Shown in pieces: positions 12,752 through 24,554 of a DNA stretch of 64,000 nt. The translations under genes were made by a program, and so were the position numbers. A model generated the notes under the pieces. That model was not told the origin of the DNA. It was given only the letters and a program-made list of their open reading frames with translations, and did not search any database. Source of the DNA: Tethya wilhelma. Taxonomy: Eukaryota > Porifera > Demospongiae > Tethyida > Tethyidae. The first letter of the stretch is position 1, and every line of letters begins with the position of its first letter. The stretch spans positions 745,111 through 809,110 of the forward strand of contig CAXIPT010000011.1 of assembly GCA_964030475.1 (NCBI GenBank), given 5' to 3'.

Positions 12752-13686
12752 TGTGCATCATCTAAAGACTTTAAAACACATGTCCACTTACTTACTTCCT
12801 AGCTAAACTAAGTACCTTTCTGCATGGGATGCTCTGAGGTATACTCCTGTTTGTCCATTTGCTGTTCAGCATTAAGATAAAGCATGTCTTTCACATGCAG
12901 CTTTTTATCGACATGCATTCCACTGCGCAATTAGTGCAAAAATGACATCCTTTTCAGTATTGCATGGGTCACGAAACTTCTTGTATGTTGTAAACAATCG
13001 TATAAAACAGAGAAATGACGTTTGAAGATACTGTAAAGGAGGAAATGACTTGTGTTTCTGATAGTTAACACACACTGCTGTGCATGCACTGTGCAGGGGG
13101 TGATAAATCAGAAGAACTTTCTTCCCACATTCATCAATTGGCTGCATGCAATATAGCATTGCCAATGAGAATGTGCATAATGTAGCTAAGTAGTTTGTAT
13201 TTGTATGTGTGCATGCAGGTGATTTTGATGGATAGAGTTTGTTATGATCGCAACTAAAGTTACATATCTATGTTTTTTAATAATTATTCTCTCTGCGTTG
13301 AGAGGACATATTTTGTGAATCATCAACTGTTACTCTGAATAAGTCCCACAAAGGAACGTTTTCAGCATGTTATGAATGCTGTGTGGTGCAGTTTTTGTGT
13401 GTATGTGTGTGTGACAGTATTGCATATAGTTTAATACCAGTGCATGCTTTAGAGTAAAAACATTACAAACATGCAGATACCAGACTGAGTCATGTTATCC
13501 ATTAAATTTATCAAAGAACTGCATGTAGATGCAAAAAATTCATAATATTAAGTACTTGTTGTTTTTTTTCCTTCCTTTTCCCCTCCTCTTTCCATTCTCT
13601 CTCTGCAGGATTGGTGGATATTTTGGACTGGTATTGCTGTCACTGTAACTATAATATGCTTGCTAATCTATTATTTTGTTCTTTGA
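5312..13686 (+). CDS. GOSR2: Membrin / Golgi SNAP receptor 2 (Qb-SNARE), 5' incomplete
   Basis: Three exons are clear: 5312-5458 (49 codons), 12518-12604 (29 codons) and 13609-13686 (25 codons plus TGA). All are phase 0. The centre reads [20 protein letters not shown], nearly the vertebrate membrin [20 protein letters not shown], the second half of the SNARE motif around its zero layer. The last exon encodes a C-terminal membrane anchor ([20 protein letters not shown]...) with a one- or two-residue luminal tail, as in tail-anchored SNAREs. Membrin works in ER-to-Golgi fusion with syntaxin-5, Bet1 and Sec22. The family is about 210 residues; the first roughly 110 (Habc-like helix and start) are missing. 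They are either in small exons I failed to see upstream or lost at the N at 3464. The 7 kb intron is far longer than its neighbours. Confidence 0.88.
5459..12517 (+). other. Large GOSR2 intron, no internal gene seen
   Basis: Seven kilobases with no exon I can support. It contains CA/GT microsatellites (about 6018-6117, 7658-7710, 9307-9331, 9362-9408, 11465-11500, 12469-12501) and long AT-rich stretches. Open frames at 6885-7073 and 11464-11772 lack splice partners and recognisable domains, and I treat them as chance. Confidence 0.6.
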
Positions 13687-13861
13687 TGAATGTTGGAGGT
13701 TGCTTGTGATGGTGTGTAAGAGAAAGAGAGAGAGAGCTATACACTGCAGACGATCAATACATATCTGTATGCTTCAAGGTGTACCATTCAAACTTTCTTT
13801 ATGCAACCTCTTGACCATCATTTGAATGTGCTACTATGATTGTATATCATTCCAGTTTGCC

Positions 13862-13975
13862 TTGGACGCGCGACATGCAAATTTATGACGTAATATCGCA
13901 ATATTGCATGCATGCGATATCGCGATCGGGATATCGCGCGCGCAGTTTGCGCGCGCATATCCGCATACGATAGAC
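13862..13975. promoter_or_regulatory. CpG-rich palindromic block upstream of the Wnt-like gene
   Basis: A short island of alternating CG and AT palindromes (ATATCGCGCGCGC ... GCGCGCGCATAT, GCGATATCGCGATCGGGATA) in otherwise AT-rich sequence. It lies about 520 bases upstream of the Wnt-like start and 180 bases downstream of the GOSR2 stop. It could be promoter DNA or a cruciform/Z-DNA-prone repeat. Function is inferred from position only. Confidence 0.35.
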
Positions 13976-14496
13976 AGACATGACACGCTAAGTCATAATC
14001 ATGCATATAAAAAAAAAACAAAGCAAAAAAACCACGCCGCGTTTGCTGCTCGATATAGTTGCTACGGTTGCACGCACCATTACGTACGTTTATATTTCAG
14101 AGCCATTGCACTGACCTATGTTGACGGGGGAGACCGCGAGTAGTTCTACCTGAAGAAAATGGAGCTCGCTGTATATTATACTTCCACGGTCAAGTCGTAC
14201 AATGTTTCACTGACTAGGTGGGAGGTCGAAACCCTACCGTTGCAACACAAATTATGTAATTTAATAAATTAGTTCGTCTTGCGTGTGGAAATGGAGTATA
14301 TAAAAGCCACCGAGTGTAGAAGTTCTGAATCATTTTTTATAGAGTTTGCTGTAGCCAATATTTTAACAGTCTTTCTCTATGACAATTTGTACTTCAAGGT
14401 TAGTATTCTAGCTCAGTTTGAATTTGAATTTGTACTATTGAACAGCACAAGAAGAATTTTACTCTGCACAATAACTGAAGGAGAAAACTTTTAAAG

Positions 14497-15175
14497 ATGT
14501 CTTCTATTTTCGGTTTTCTACCCCACACAAATGGATTCTGTTCACCGTCTGGCACCAGCACGAGTACGGCCACGTCCAGTCCGTGTAGACATACGTGCCC
14601 AAGTATGGACCAACAACGGCGCCGGTCAAACAGACTAAATAGCGGCCCAACACAGCTGAACACAAAAGATGGTATGGACAATACAAGTAGAGTGAATTGC
14701 TGCATGCGGCGGTACAATAGAAGCAGCTCCACCCAGCAACACCGTCAACGACTACAACAACGGTCCTTGTTATGGTAAGAGAAGGTTTTATTCAATGCAG
14801 CTAGCTCTAGCTAGCTAGCTGTGGGCTTTTTTCTGCGGTGTTGGGTTACACATAGCTTCTGTCATAGGCCACTACATAATGATAACAGTTTTCACTACAT
14901 GAGCCTGTTCATTGTCTTTAGGCAAGATTTTCAGTTGTATGTGTGTGCATTGTTCAATGTTGTTCAAACACAGTATTTACACTGCGTGAGCTTGTACAAG
15001 TGCTTTGTGACAAAGGTTGCTTAGCTTGTTGGCTAAGTGGGTGAAGACAGCATGAAACACTTGTAGAGCACATTTTGGAAGCTAACCACATCAAGTTTGT
15101 ATGATAATCATGTTTTGACTCACTGACAAAAGAGAATTATTTTTTTGAGTAAAAAGTGCACAGAAGGCATAATAC

Positions 15176-15216
<41 letters not shown>

Positions 15217-15972
15217 GCACGCACACACACACACACACACACACTGCAGGTTTGTATATCTGTCGCTACTCGCACTTCTGATCCATCTTCCCACACCGGT
15301 CCTCTCACAAGTCAACCTAGACATTACAACTGAAGTCACCGACCCACCAGCAACTCCCGGACCTTTCAATCCGCGAGAATGTTTCGATCTCTTTGACAAC
15401 ATCCATCAAGTCTTGTATGTCTGCTCCGAACGCAAGGAGCTGTTCCCTATTTTGAAATACGCAGAGAGAGTTGGACAGGAAGAGTGCAAGAAGGCGTTTA
15501 AAGATGAACTCTGGAATTGCAGCAACTTTTCTTTGTTGAAAGAGCCGAATATCACAAAAGGAGGTAAGAATCATTACATCATTCTTACATCATTGTCTTA
15601 TAAATGTCAGCGCATGTAAAATGCCTGTCGACTAATTTTTGACGTATGTTTTTAATAGACATACCTATTCAACTGTCTCATGCATCATAGTACACAGACA
15701 ATTTACCTAAAATAAAAATTTCGAGGGATTTTGCGAAAGGCATTTTAATGGCATTCCAAGTGATTGGCGTAGCCTTACACCTGCAAGTTGAGGCTGCTTG
15801 TTCCATGCCCTATGGTTGAATATTGGCTATGTTGTCTACACAGACATACACGACCACCTAGACGTAGCTTGCTTGCATGTGCATCATGAGATTGTTTGAC
15901 ACTAATTTGTGGTTGCTTTTTAGTTCATCCACCTAGCGATGTGTTGTGTGAAAACAGTGTGTCAGTGTGTGC

Positions 15973-16028
<56 letters not shown>

Positions 16029-16808
16029 ATGCGTTCGTGAATACGCGGATCGGATTTCAAACTTTTCAAGTATTGTTTTATTAGTTTGCTTTACCTCGTT
16101 GAGCACTAATTGCCACCAATAGAAAGATTAATCGTTTGAAAACCACAATATTTTGAAAGGGCTCAATGCATCGTAACAACTCTATCAATTGTTAGTTATA
16201 ACGTACATAATTTATATTGAGTCGAAGCTTTTCAGCTTCTTAGCTTTCGAAGAGTGTTCCATGTATCTTTTCTATGATTGTTATGATGTAAAAGTTAGCA
16301 GCAATGTATAGCCAAATCAAACTACGTGTCCATGCAAGCTTCTTAGCTTCTTAGCTTTTTAGCTTCCTCAATTATTTAATAAAGTGGGAGTGTCACTAAT
16401 TTGTCAGAATAATTTAAAATAGGCAACGTATTTAGAGTAATTTTTTTTTTGCTTCCTGGATAATTTCACCGTAGTTAGTTTCACATCATAAGCATCTGTA
16501 CTGGAGTTGACTCAACGCATTGTTTCTGATTGATTTCCTGCCTTCATGGCAGCTGGCTTTGATTACTATTATTAGCATAATAAATGGTAGTGGAGATTCG
16601 TAATGGATTGAAGAATGTAAGCAATTACCTGTGTTTTGCATTCGTATGTTGTCACCAATGCATACTTGTCGCATTTCGTAGTAGAAGTGAGCATTCCAAG
16701 AATAAGGTCGTCTCTGCTCAGCTCGACAAGTGCTGTTATTGTACATTGTATAATTGTAGAAATAGGCGAGTTTTTTTAAGGTTTAGTTTTATGCGTTGGA
16801 GTGGAAAA

Positions 16809-16863
<55 letters not shown>

Positions 16864-19370
16864 ACATGCGTGCGAGTTATAGGAAAATTAGACCCAGAGT
16901 GGGAGTGTGTGTGTGTGCGTGTCTCATGATATGATACGCACGCACTCATGCAGCGTTAATGCCATTTTTGTTTTATTGGTGTTAATCGATACACATCGCA
17001 TTGAGTCTTAATCCGTACTATAATTCAACTTAATTTTTCGACATATATCACACATGTACACATGCACGTACGTTCCTAGAGCAGAGAAAGGGGACCACCC
17101 TTCAATTATAATAATTATACGTCCAGCCAGCCATGTATAATGCAATCATGTCTCAAATTTTAAGGGGGTAGGAGAAAATTTCTCAATCACCAAGCTATGT
17201 TGCACACCTGTGTGCTACGTATCCAAGGCAGTTCCTTGTTGCTTCCATGGGGACAATTAGTCACTGTGGAATGTGTTTCTGTAACAGATGTCCATACCAT
17301 GTTACTTGCTTTAAGAGAGTGACTGGCTTGCCTGCTTGCTGGCTGGCTGTAAAACTTGTATGTATCCATTTTGCTGTCTACTTTTAGAATATTATGTTGT
17401 TGTTGAATTAACTTGCACATCTACGTAAGGACTAGCTTCTTGGGTTGTGTTTTGAGCTACAAATGATGTGAGCTAACTGGTGGGTCATCCAATAAATGGG
17501 AAGTTAGTTTGGTCAATCTTACGATGAGCTAATGTGGAATTGCATGTGTATACGTTTTGTGTGAAGAATTAGCATTCTTTAGGAAATGGTTTTAACTTGT
17601 ATGTTCACTTATACAGAACACTGTATGCATGACTACTTTAAACCACACAGTGCATTTTTCCAAAATGTTTCAGTGATGCCCTTACAACCAAGAACTAGTA
17701 ACAAAGGTATTGTTGTTCAATTTTTAAATCACTTCCCTATAGCCTATATATATTCTTCCTGACTACAATTATTGCCTATCACGTTTGTGCACATACCACA
17801 GTCCAAACATTAGGTCCTCAAGTAGACACAGCAGTGTAATGGATAGGTATATAATACGTCAATAAGAGCACCGATTATGGCAACTTAATCTTTGCATGCA
17901 TCAATCCTCCAGTTTATTAATGTGGGAAAGCTGTGTGTGTGTGTGNCATGAACAATGGAGATATAAGTATTTTATAACTTTCAGTGTTTGACTGCTTAGT
18001 GTGTTTTACACTTTAACTGTAAAGTGTTCAGTGTCAAAATGTCAGATTCATTTGTACAACTCCAATATACCTCAACCCCCCCCCCCAAAATACCACATTA
18101 TTTGTAGAATTCTGTCTAATTTAAACATGTAGGAATGAACAAATGGCTGCTGCATCCCTGGTGCCATTCTCACCGTAAACTTCGTCTTTTTCTGATCATT
18201 TTCGTCCAAGAACCAACTTCACACGTCCAATATTCACTGATCTGCAGCTAAAATTGTAGCACGTGTACGCGTACTTATAATTATTGTACCGGAAATCCCC
18301 TACCACTTTTTCAATACAAAAACCGCGAAAATTCTTGCTCGACATCGTCATACAAAAGTTCAAATATCTCAAGATCTACTGCACCGTTTTAGACCAAACA
18401 AACGCCATTCGACTCGTAATGTGTTAAACATTAACGTGGACATCTTTATGATAGCTTTCCAGTTAAAAGCAAAATTCGTCCGGAATCGCTACTCAAAGAA
18501 GACACTTGAGGAACGACTCAAAAGAAGACACTTTGGAACGACTCAAAGAAGACACTTTGGAACATCAGGAAAAGTCACCAAAACTGCTTAAAACTGGTCA
18601 CCGAACTGGTTATATCTGGCCAAAACTGGTTACTGGAACACTATACTCATATGCGCATGCGCTACACGCATCCACGTGGCCGGCACAAGCTTTATGTCTT
18701 TGACGACCTTTACAGACCACGTGGAGTTCGTATAAGTAGTACAGAAATTTATATGTATTCTTGTTCATAGCCTTCCAGTTCTTTGCTCTCTTCAGTTATG
18801 TAGCAAGTAAGTATCAAGGAATATACTACCTACTATGAATAATACTATACTCTGTTCAAAACGGTCACAAGTTATTTCGTTTTTCTTAAAATCGTTTTCA
18901 AGTAAGTCAGTTAGGAAGTACGTACGTACGTACGTACGTAAGTACGTAAGTAAGTTAGAGGAACAAATTTGCACCGGTATGGCTTCTAACCAAGCGACTC
19001 CTACGAGTACTCTGGAGGCTGTTTCTGAGTTCTACTCTTCGAATACAATCAAAATCTACCTGGAAAGAACATTAAAAAGGGTTTGAAGGTTAAATTTTCT
19101 TTTTTTAGAAATTTATATAGATGAAATATTTTGTATTGTACATATGGGGCATGCGGCCCATTCCTACTATACGTACTACCGTACGTATGATTATGCTTAT
19201 CATACGTACGGTAGTACGTATAGTAGGAATGGGCCGACTGTCATTTATCGCCATAAAAATCTAACAACACAAAGTAGAGGCTTCAAACTTGCTCAGAGGC
19301 TCTCCTTTACAGAAAACCAACTGCATGGAAGGCTTAAACTTTGCCGAAACTTTTCTGATCACTCGTAGAN

Positions 19371-19435
<65 letters not shown>

Positions 19436-20995
19436 CCTCCCTCTCTCTCCCTCTCTGTTCACCTCACTGGTAAGGTATGCTTGCGTGAGTGAGTGTGTTT
19501 GCATAGCTAGCGCTCCATAATGTGAGGGTCTAATGCCCTCCTGTAACTCTATCCCCCACCACACGTCTCCAGTAGGTCTACACTTGTACTCAGCTTGTCA
19601 GTTTTGAAAAAACCACACATTTCGTAAGCTTGAGAAAATTCCAAACTCCCCTCCCGTTAGTTTGGGTATTACGTCCTGTAGCTGATATTTTTGGTGGTTT
19701 TGTGAAAAACCTAGTTTTTTTTTGTGCTGATGTTTGTGAAGTAGCAATCACTAAATAACACCCATATTGTTACATTGATACTGCTATAGTATTACAGTAT
19801 TGCTCCAAATTTTCGTGGTGCAATTATTTATATGAATTTCATGATTGGACTGTATATCACAAAAGTTTTAGGCAATATAATTTCAGAGATTGTGATCCAC
19901 GAAAATTAGCTCTAAACAGCAAAGACAGACTTTTCACAAACTTTTTTCCCCACGAAAATTTGGAACTATTATAAGTTATGTAATAGTTATCATGTATTAA
20001 GAACTTTAAGAATTAACATTTTTACTCGTACCAAGGTCTTGGTACCACCATTGTAGACAAAAATAGAAGCAAAGAAGTATTTTTAGTGTCATTTTTTTGT
20101 TTCACAGAAAACCATCCGAGTAGATGATTTAATTTGCCAACAGAACTATGGCTAACTATGTGGGGGGGAGAGAGAGGGGGGGCTTCACAATCACATTAGT
20201 GGCATAATTTCGTTATGTCGATAATGAATGATTGTATAATGGGCTGGAAGATGTGTCATGCATTGGTTATGAGTTTGGTGGGTTTTTTACATAATATTAT
20301 TGAGTATCTTTTAAGTTTGACCCATTGGTGTTAATTGATTTGATTTTGATTGATCTTAATTGCGTTAGTTTTGATCTTTGTCAACGAGTCGTTAACCTTG
20401 CTTTAGTGAGGTTTTGAAGAATGAGTTCATTTTCTCTCATTATTCATAATTTATTGTTGTTAATTGTTTGAAGTATTTCAAAGTGGGTTGTATTGTGTTC
20501 TGAAGAGTCGTGGTTTATTTTTTTGTGTGAAGAGAAAAAGAACTTGGAGCTTGTGGGATTCGAACCGGGGTTGTTTCGATTCATAGTCGAATGTTCTTAC
20601 CACCGAGCTACTAGAACTAGGTTTGAGAGTGATGCCAAAATTGAAATAATGAGAATTACTTTTCTTATGGGGCAACATAGCTAACTTTTGACTGGTAAGG
20701 TGTAAATAGTTGGAAAAGCAATCAAAAGAACAGGGAGAAAGAGTGCCTTCCAATGGTGCTTGAATTTTTGAAATCGGTTGGATATTTAGAAAGTTATGCA
20801 AACTGTTGCAAAAAATTCAGGTTATTTTATTGTTTCACTTGTACCCTCTCATACACAATGTAGGATTGGCGACTGTATGTATCACTGGAGGAGTACTATG
20901 ACTTTGTAACTAGCATAGAAGGACAGTAAGTTCTCTCTCTCTCTCTCTCGTACACACACGTGCACACTTCTAATCATCTCTCTCTCTCTCTCTGC

Positions 20996-21084
<89 letters not shown>

Positions 21085-22213
21085 GGTTGCACTAGCTGAG
21101 GCCTCAAGGAGAGGATGGTTTACATACACTGATNTTGCCATTGCGTAGCAACCAAAGTTTTATAGGCTAATTGCCGATTACTGGATGGGTGGAGGTGACA
21201 ATAGAGTATAGCTAGGGATCACAGGGGGTCAATGGCAAACAAACTAGTTGTATAGTATATCTGCCCTGAAGTGTGCAGCACTCGAAGGATTAGCAAGAAA
21301 TATTGTAATCACATGACGCTATAAATCTTGGTAGCTACTGTTGCTATTAAGTTTTGTGTGATTCTATCGTTAGGTTGTCTGTGGTGGAGCTGCAATCTAT
21401 CTCATGTGCGTAGCTACCCTCCTCACAGCCTCACCCTCCACACCCTCACCATCCTCCCCCCTCATACCCTCACACACTTCCCTACAACCGAACTCAACTT
21501 CGTCCTACGATCTTGGTCTACCCGTGACCCCTGACATGACACACCCACTTTCAGATGCCAGCGAAAAATTTCTTTCTCTCGACTTGTTACTTCAGGCTGG
21601 AGAACTGAGCAAACCGCCAGATATTATCGAAGGATTTGTGGGCGGGGCTTTCTGTGGGGATAATTGTACGAGTTATAAAGGGGGCGGTGTCTGTGACGAT
21701 GTACGAACTGTGATGGTGGGAGGGTGTGATCGTGTGTGGATGCCGTTGAAGAAATCGTGTAATCGGAATCAAACCACGCCCACTTTAAGATTGTGCAATT
21801 TTTGCAGTGTGGCCACACCCACTGGTCAGTCACATGACCATGTTGTCACGGCAACAGCTTTGGACTCGACTAAATATTGCCCGCAATGTCAGCAAGAAAT
21901 TGGAAATAAGAATAGACATCAAGGTTCATATATTGATTCAAAAACTGGTTTGACGAGTTTTAAGAACAAGTGTTATAAGAACGAAGATAATTTGAATAGA
22001 CGATCAATGATGTCATCTTTATTGAATCACCATGGCAACACCATCTCAAGCCCAAAAGTTGATTCGTTTGATCTCAATTTTCATTTACGAGGGACATTCC
22101 ACTGGCCCCCTGTTAATCGAACCCTCGTGACTAATTCAAACTGGAACCCCCGTAATAATTATACCATCACGGAAAGTGTACTGCTATACACACAGAGCCT
22201 TCTAGCGTACTAA
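14497..22213 (+). CDS. Divergent Wnt-like secreted protein
   Basis: Exons: 14497-14774, 15250-15563, probably 15924 to about 15964, 20864-20925, 21085-21133 (ends at the N at 21134) and 21374-22213. Exons 1-2 join as a tryptophan followed by a hydrophobic run VYLSLLALLIHLPTPVLSQ, a signal peptide or anchor. Starting from an internal Met (14704, MRRYNRSSS...) gives a normal-length signal peptide; from 14497 there is an unusual 90-residue leader. Exon 2 then shows the Wnt N-terminal signature: C, ..., VCSERKELF..., AERVGQEECKKAF, ELWNCSNF, matching the family pattern EC..xF..RWNCS. Exon 5 (RRGWFTYTD) may equal the Wnt ETAFTYA block. The last exon has spaced cysteines (FCGDNC, GGGVCDD, VGGCDRVW, LRLCNFCSV) resembling a degraded Wnt C-terminal domain. 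The palmitoylated CHGxSGSC hairpin was not found. Exon 3 is needed for phase and is tentative. Confidence 0.6.
19154..19236. repeat. Perfect inverted repeat, 38-bp arms, 7-nt loop
   Basis: Arms 19154-19191 and 19199-19236 are exactly complementary, with the loop TATGCTT. The arms are built from GTACGTAC-like steps and begin CGGCCCATTCCTACTATACG. It could be a small foldback element or a cruciform. The perfect pairing is unlike a typical bulged animal pre-miRNA. Confidence 0.9.
20545..20620 (-). repeat. tRNA-derived sequence (SINE-head-like)
   Basis: On the minus strand there is an A-box-like TAGCTCGGTGGTAAGA (20610-20595) and a perfect B box GGTTCGAATCC (20567-20557). The spacing suits a tRNA. 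A five-base anticodon stem (TTCGA/TCGAA) encloses CTATGAA. The acceptor and T stems do not pair, so this is not an intact tRNA gene. A relic RNA polymerase III promoter of a SINE is the better reading. It directly abuts the dispersed repeat at 20625-20796. Confidence 0.6.
20625..20796. repeat. Dispersed ~220-bp TIR element, copy 1 (truncated)
   Basis: Matches, with scattered differences, sequences at 45468-45694, 49975-50171 and (in pieces) 54781-55216. Shared landmarks are AACTTTTGACTGGTAAGG, GGAAAAGCAATCAAAAGAA, CCAATGGTGCTTGAA and AAATCGG. One terminus is cut where the tRNA-like segment begins. Confidence 0.8.
21135..21245. repeat. Dispersed repeat beginning at an assembly N (copy 1)
   Basis: About 110 bases starting TTGCCATTGCGTAGCAACCA and ending in GGGTCAATGGCAAACAAA. 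A closely similar copy lies at 37764-37885. It starts immediately after the N at 21134, which truncates a Wnt-like exon, so the join may be a repeat-driven misassembly. Confidence 0.85.
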
Positions 22214-22754
22214 TGGACGTGTTATAATATTATTATAATAATAATGATGTATGACACATACTGTATGTAGCTACATAATATAGCAGGTTTTGAAAGAAAG
22301 GTTTCTGTAGAAATTGCAATTCAGTGCTTAGAAAATTTAATACTTTCGTAGGATTCCTGTTAGAGTTAATTTGATCATCGCGCTTTTGTAGATTAATTTG
22401 ATCATTGTAGATTTTGATCTTGTGGCAACAATTAGTTACTTTGATTAGTTATATTATATGAAATTATTAAAGAATATTTATTCAACCATACAGTACATGA
22501 ATTATAGTGCATAGTATTATGTAAAAGAGGTGCAATAAAAATCATTAGTTGTTTTTTTTTGATCATATTACTCGTTATTGCAAACCAATATTGGTTTGAT
22601 AATTTGATCATACGTATGAACTGTAGGGCAATATAATTTTGCACATTGAAGAAAAGAATGTACTTAGTTGTTTTCAAATTTGATCGATAGTAAAAATTTA
22701 TCATGCATGGATGTCAGTTTTTATGGCATAATTCAATTTGTTATTGTACCCGTT
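22214..22754. other. Convergent 3' region between Wnt-like gene and FAPP2
   Basis: AT-rich sequence of 541 bases between two facing stop codons. It should contain both 3' UTRs. An AATAAA-like motif (CAATAAAAAT, about 22533) is a candidate + strand signal. No coding sequence seen. Confidence 0.55.
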
Positions 22755-22942
22755 TCAAACTGGATTATCAAGATTGTGGCTCTTGTAAAGCGAGTTCAAC
22801 AGGTCGACTATTTCTCCAAGGGAGTGGGCAAAGAGGGTCATGTCGTGTGTGACCTGTTTCTCTCCCTCGTCTGTCCTCCCTGAGCCCATCATGGCTAGGA
22901 AATCTTTGTGGTAGGGTACGGCTTTCATCGCCAACTGTGGAG

Positions 22943-23016
<74 letters not shown>

Positions 23017-24467
23017 AGGTATGAGGGTAGATGTGAGTGGATGTGAGGGGTGTATGTGTGCAGGTTGAGGTTGATGTGTGCATGTGTGCATGTGCTTGCA
23101 TGCGTGCGTGCGTGCGTGTGTTCATGTGCTTGCATGCGTGCGTGCATGTGCATGCAGGTGTGTGTGTGAAAGTACGTTTGTGTCCTGTAACTAATAATTA
23201 TTGTTAATGCAAGTGGTTGATTTGAGGATGTTATAAGTCATCGTGTAAGCCAAGCACCCATATATTAGACTCGTTTCTTCCCATGCTCTTCTCTTATGAA
23301 AAGTCACAAGAATCAACCTGGGAACAAGGCTATAGTATACATGTGGCAGGCTAAGTTATATAGTTCAAGGAACTGTGTCACTATAATTATAAGCACTGTT
23401 TTGTTACTAAAAATAATAATTATAATGGGTGGCATTTTATGACGTTCTATGATCTTTTGTGACTGACTTTTTTTGTTTTGTTTTGTTTCTAGCACGATCT
23501 AGGTACCATGTCTGGATACTAGCTCCGTGTACGTACATGTATTGCGCGTTTGTCAACAAAAAAATATCACAAAACACGACATTTTTTGGTATCAAAACAG
23601 CACTTTTACAGTGACATTGTTTCTTTAACTTACACTGAAGATCCCTTTCACAATCCAGTTGTGGTACATCCTCAGTGACTTGCTGTAGGCCTTACCAGCC
23701 GCCACATCCAGGCACTGCTCACCTCCAGCCACCTCTGATATGAAGTGCTGTATGAACTCCATAGCACTACAGTGAAGGTAGAGGGACAAAATAATGCAAT
23801 AATACATGTATAAGTAAGCTAGGTCCTTCTTAAAAGTTTTTCTTTTTAAAGAAAACAATCCTTGTGGATTTCATGAATTTTTGGGACTATTCTCGAAACT
23901 AAAACACTGATTTGCTGAAAGTGCTAGTGGTCCTTTACCGATTTTTATTTTTTGAAGTTAAGGAGGTCCTAGATTTTGTGGATTTCTACTTTTTTATTAT
24001 TATTATTGCATAGTTAGTGGAGTTTGGGATATTCTTAAAAGTAAAAACCACAGTACTGTGGCTAGGTATAGCAAGAAAGACAATTGATAAAACTTAATTC
24101 AGTAAATCTACAAACTTTGTTTTTCCTTATACCTATACAGCCATACAGGAAGTTGGTAAAAGGTCGTCAACAGAAAATGTTGGTGCGTCGACCCCTTACC
24201 GTTTCAACCAGAGGAGAGCATCTGTGGCAGAGTTCTTTGCGTTGTGTGTGTTGGTTTCCAGTTCGTGTTCAACAATGGAGTGGAGGGTGGAGTAGAGGGA
24301 GGGTTTTTCTTGATACTTCTTTGTCAGCTTCTGCAAGTTTGGGGGAAAATAGAATGTCTTGCTTATTGCAGTGAAACATTAAAAAGTAGAAACTTGATGG
24401 AGAAGCTTTTGTCTGACTTAAGATTCCTTACCTGTTGTTCAAAATGCCATTGATATAATGTGTGTGT

Positions 24468-24554
<87 letters not shown>

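Larger units (their letters stand above)
15564..20863 (+). other. Wnt-like gene intron(s) with repeats
   Basis: About 5.3 kb with one tentative short exon (15924-15964). It holds GT/CA microsatellites (about 15979-16028, 16811-16860), a TTCTTAGCTTC-type short repeat near 16225-16370, a tandem GACTCAAAGAAGACACTT repeat (about 18490-18562), a perfect hairpin (19154-19236), a CT run (19371-19455), a tRNA-like segment and a dispersed repeat near 20630-20796. Ns at 17946 and 19370 mark joins, so exons may be missing. Confidence 0.55.

Noticed and set aside
19154..19236. Animal pre-microRNA
   Set aside because: A perfect 38-bp stem lacks the bulges and loop size typical of pre-miRNAs; kept only as a hairpin element.
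20545..20620. Functional tRNA gene with an ATG anticodon
   Set aside because: A and B boxes are good but acceptor and T stems do not pair; more likely a SINE relic.
21404..22213. Stand-alone gene starting at the Met at 21404
   Set aside because: The frame extends upstream to a TAG acceptor at 21371-21373 in phase 0, so it reads better as the last exon of the Wnt-like gene.
24409..24450. Additional small FAPP2 exon between exons 8 and 9
   Set aside because: Exons 8 and 9 join directly in phase 0 and match the GLTP fold without an insertion.
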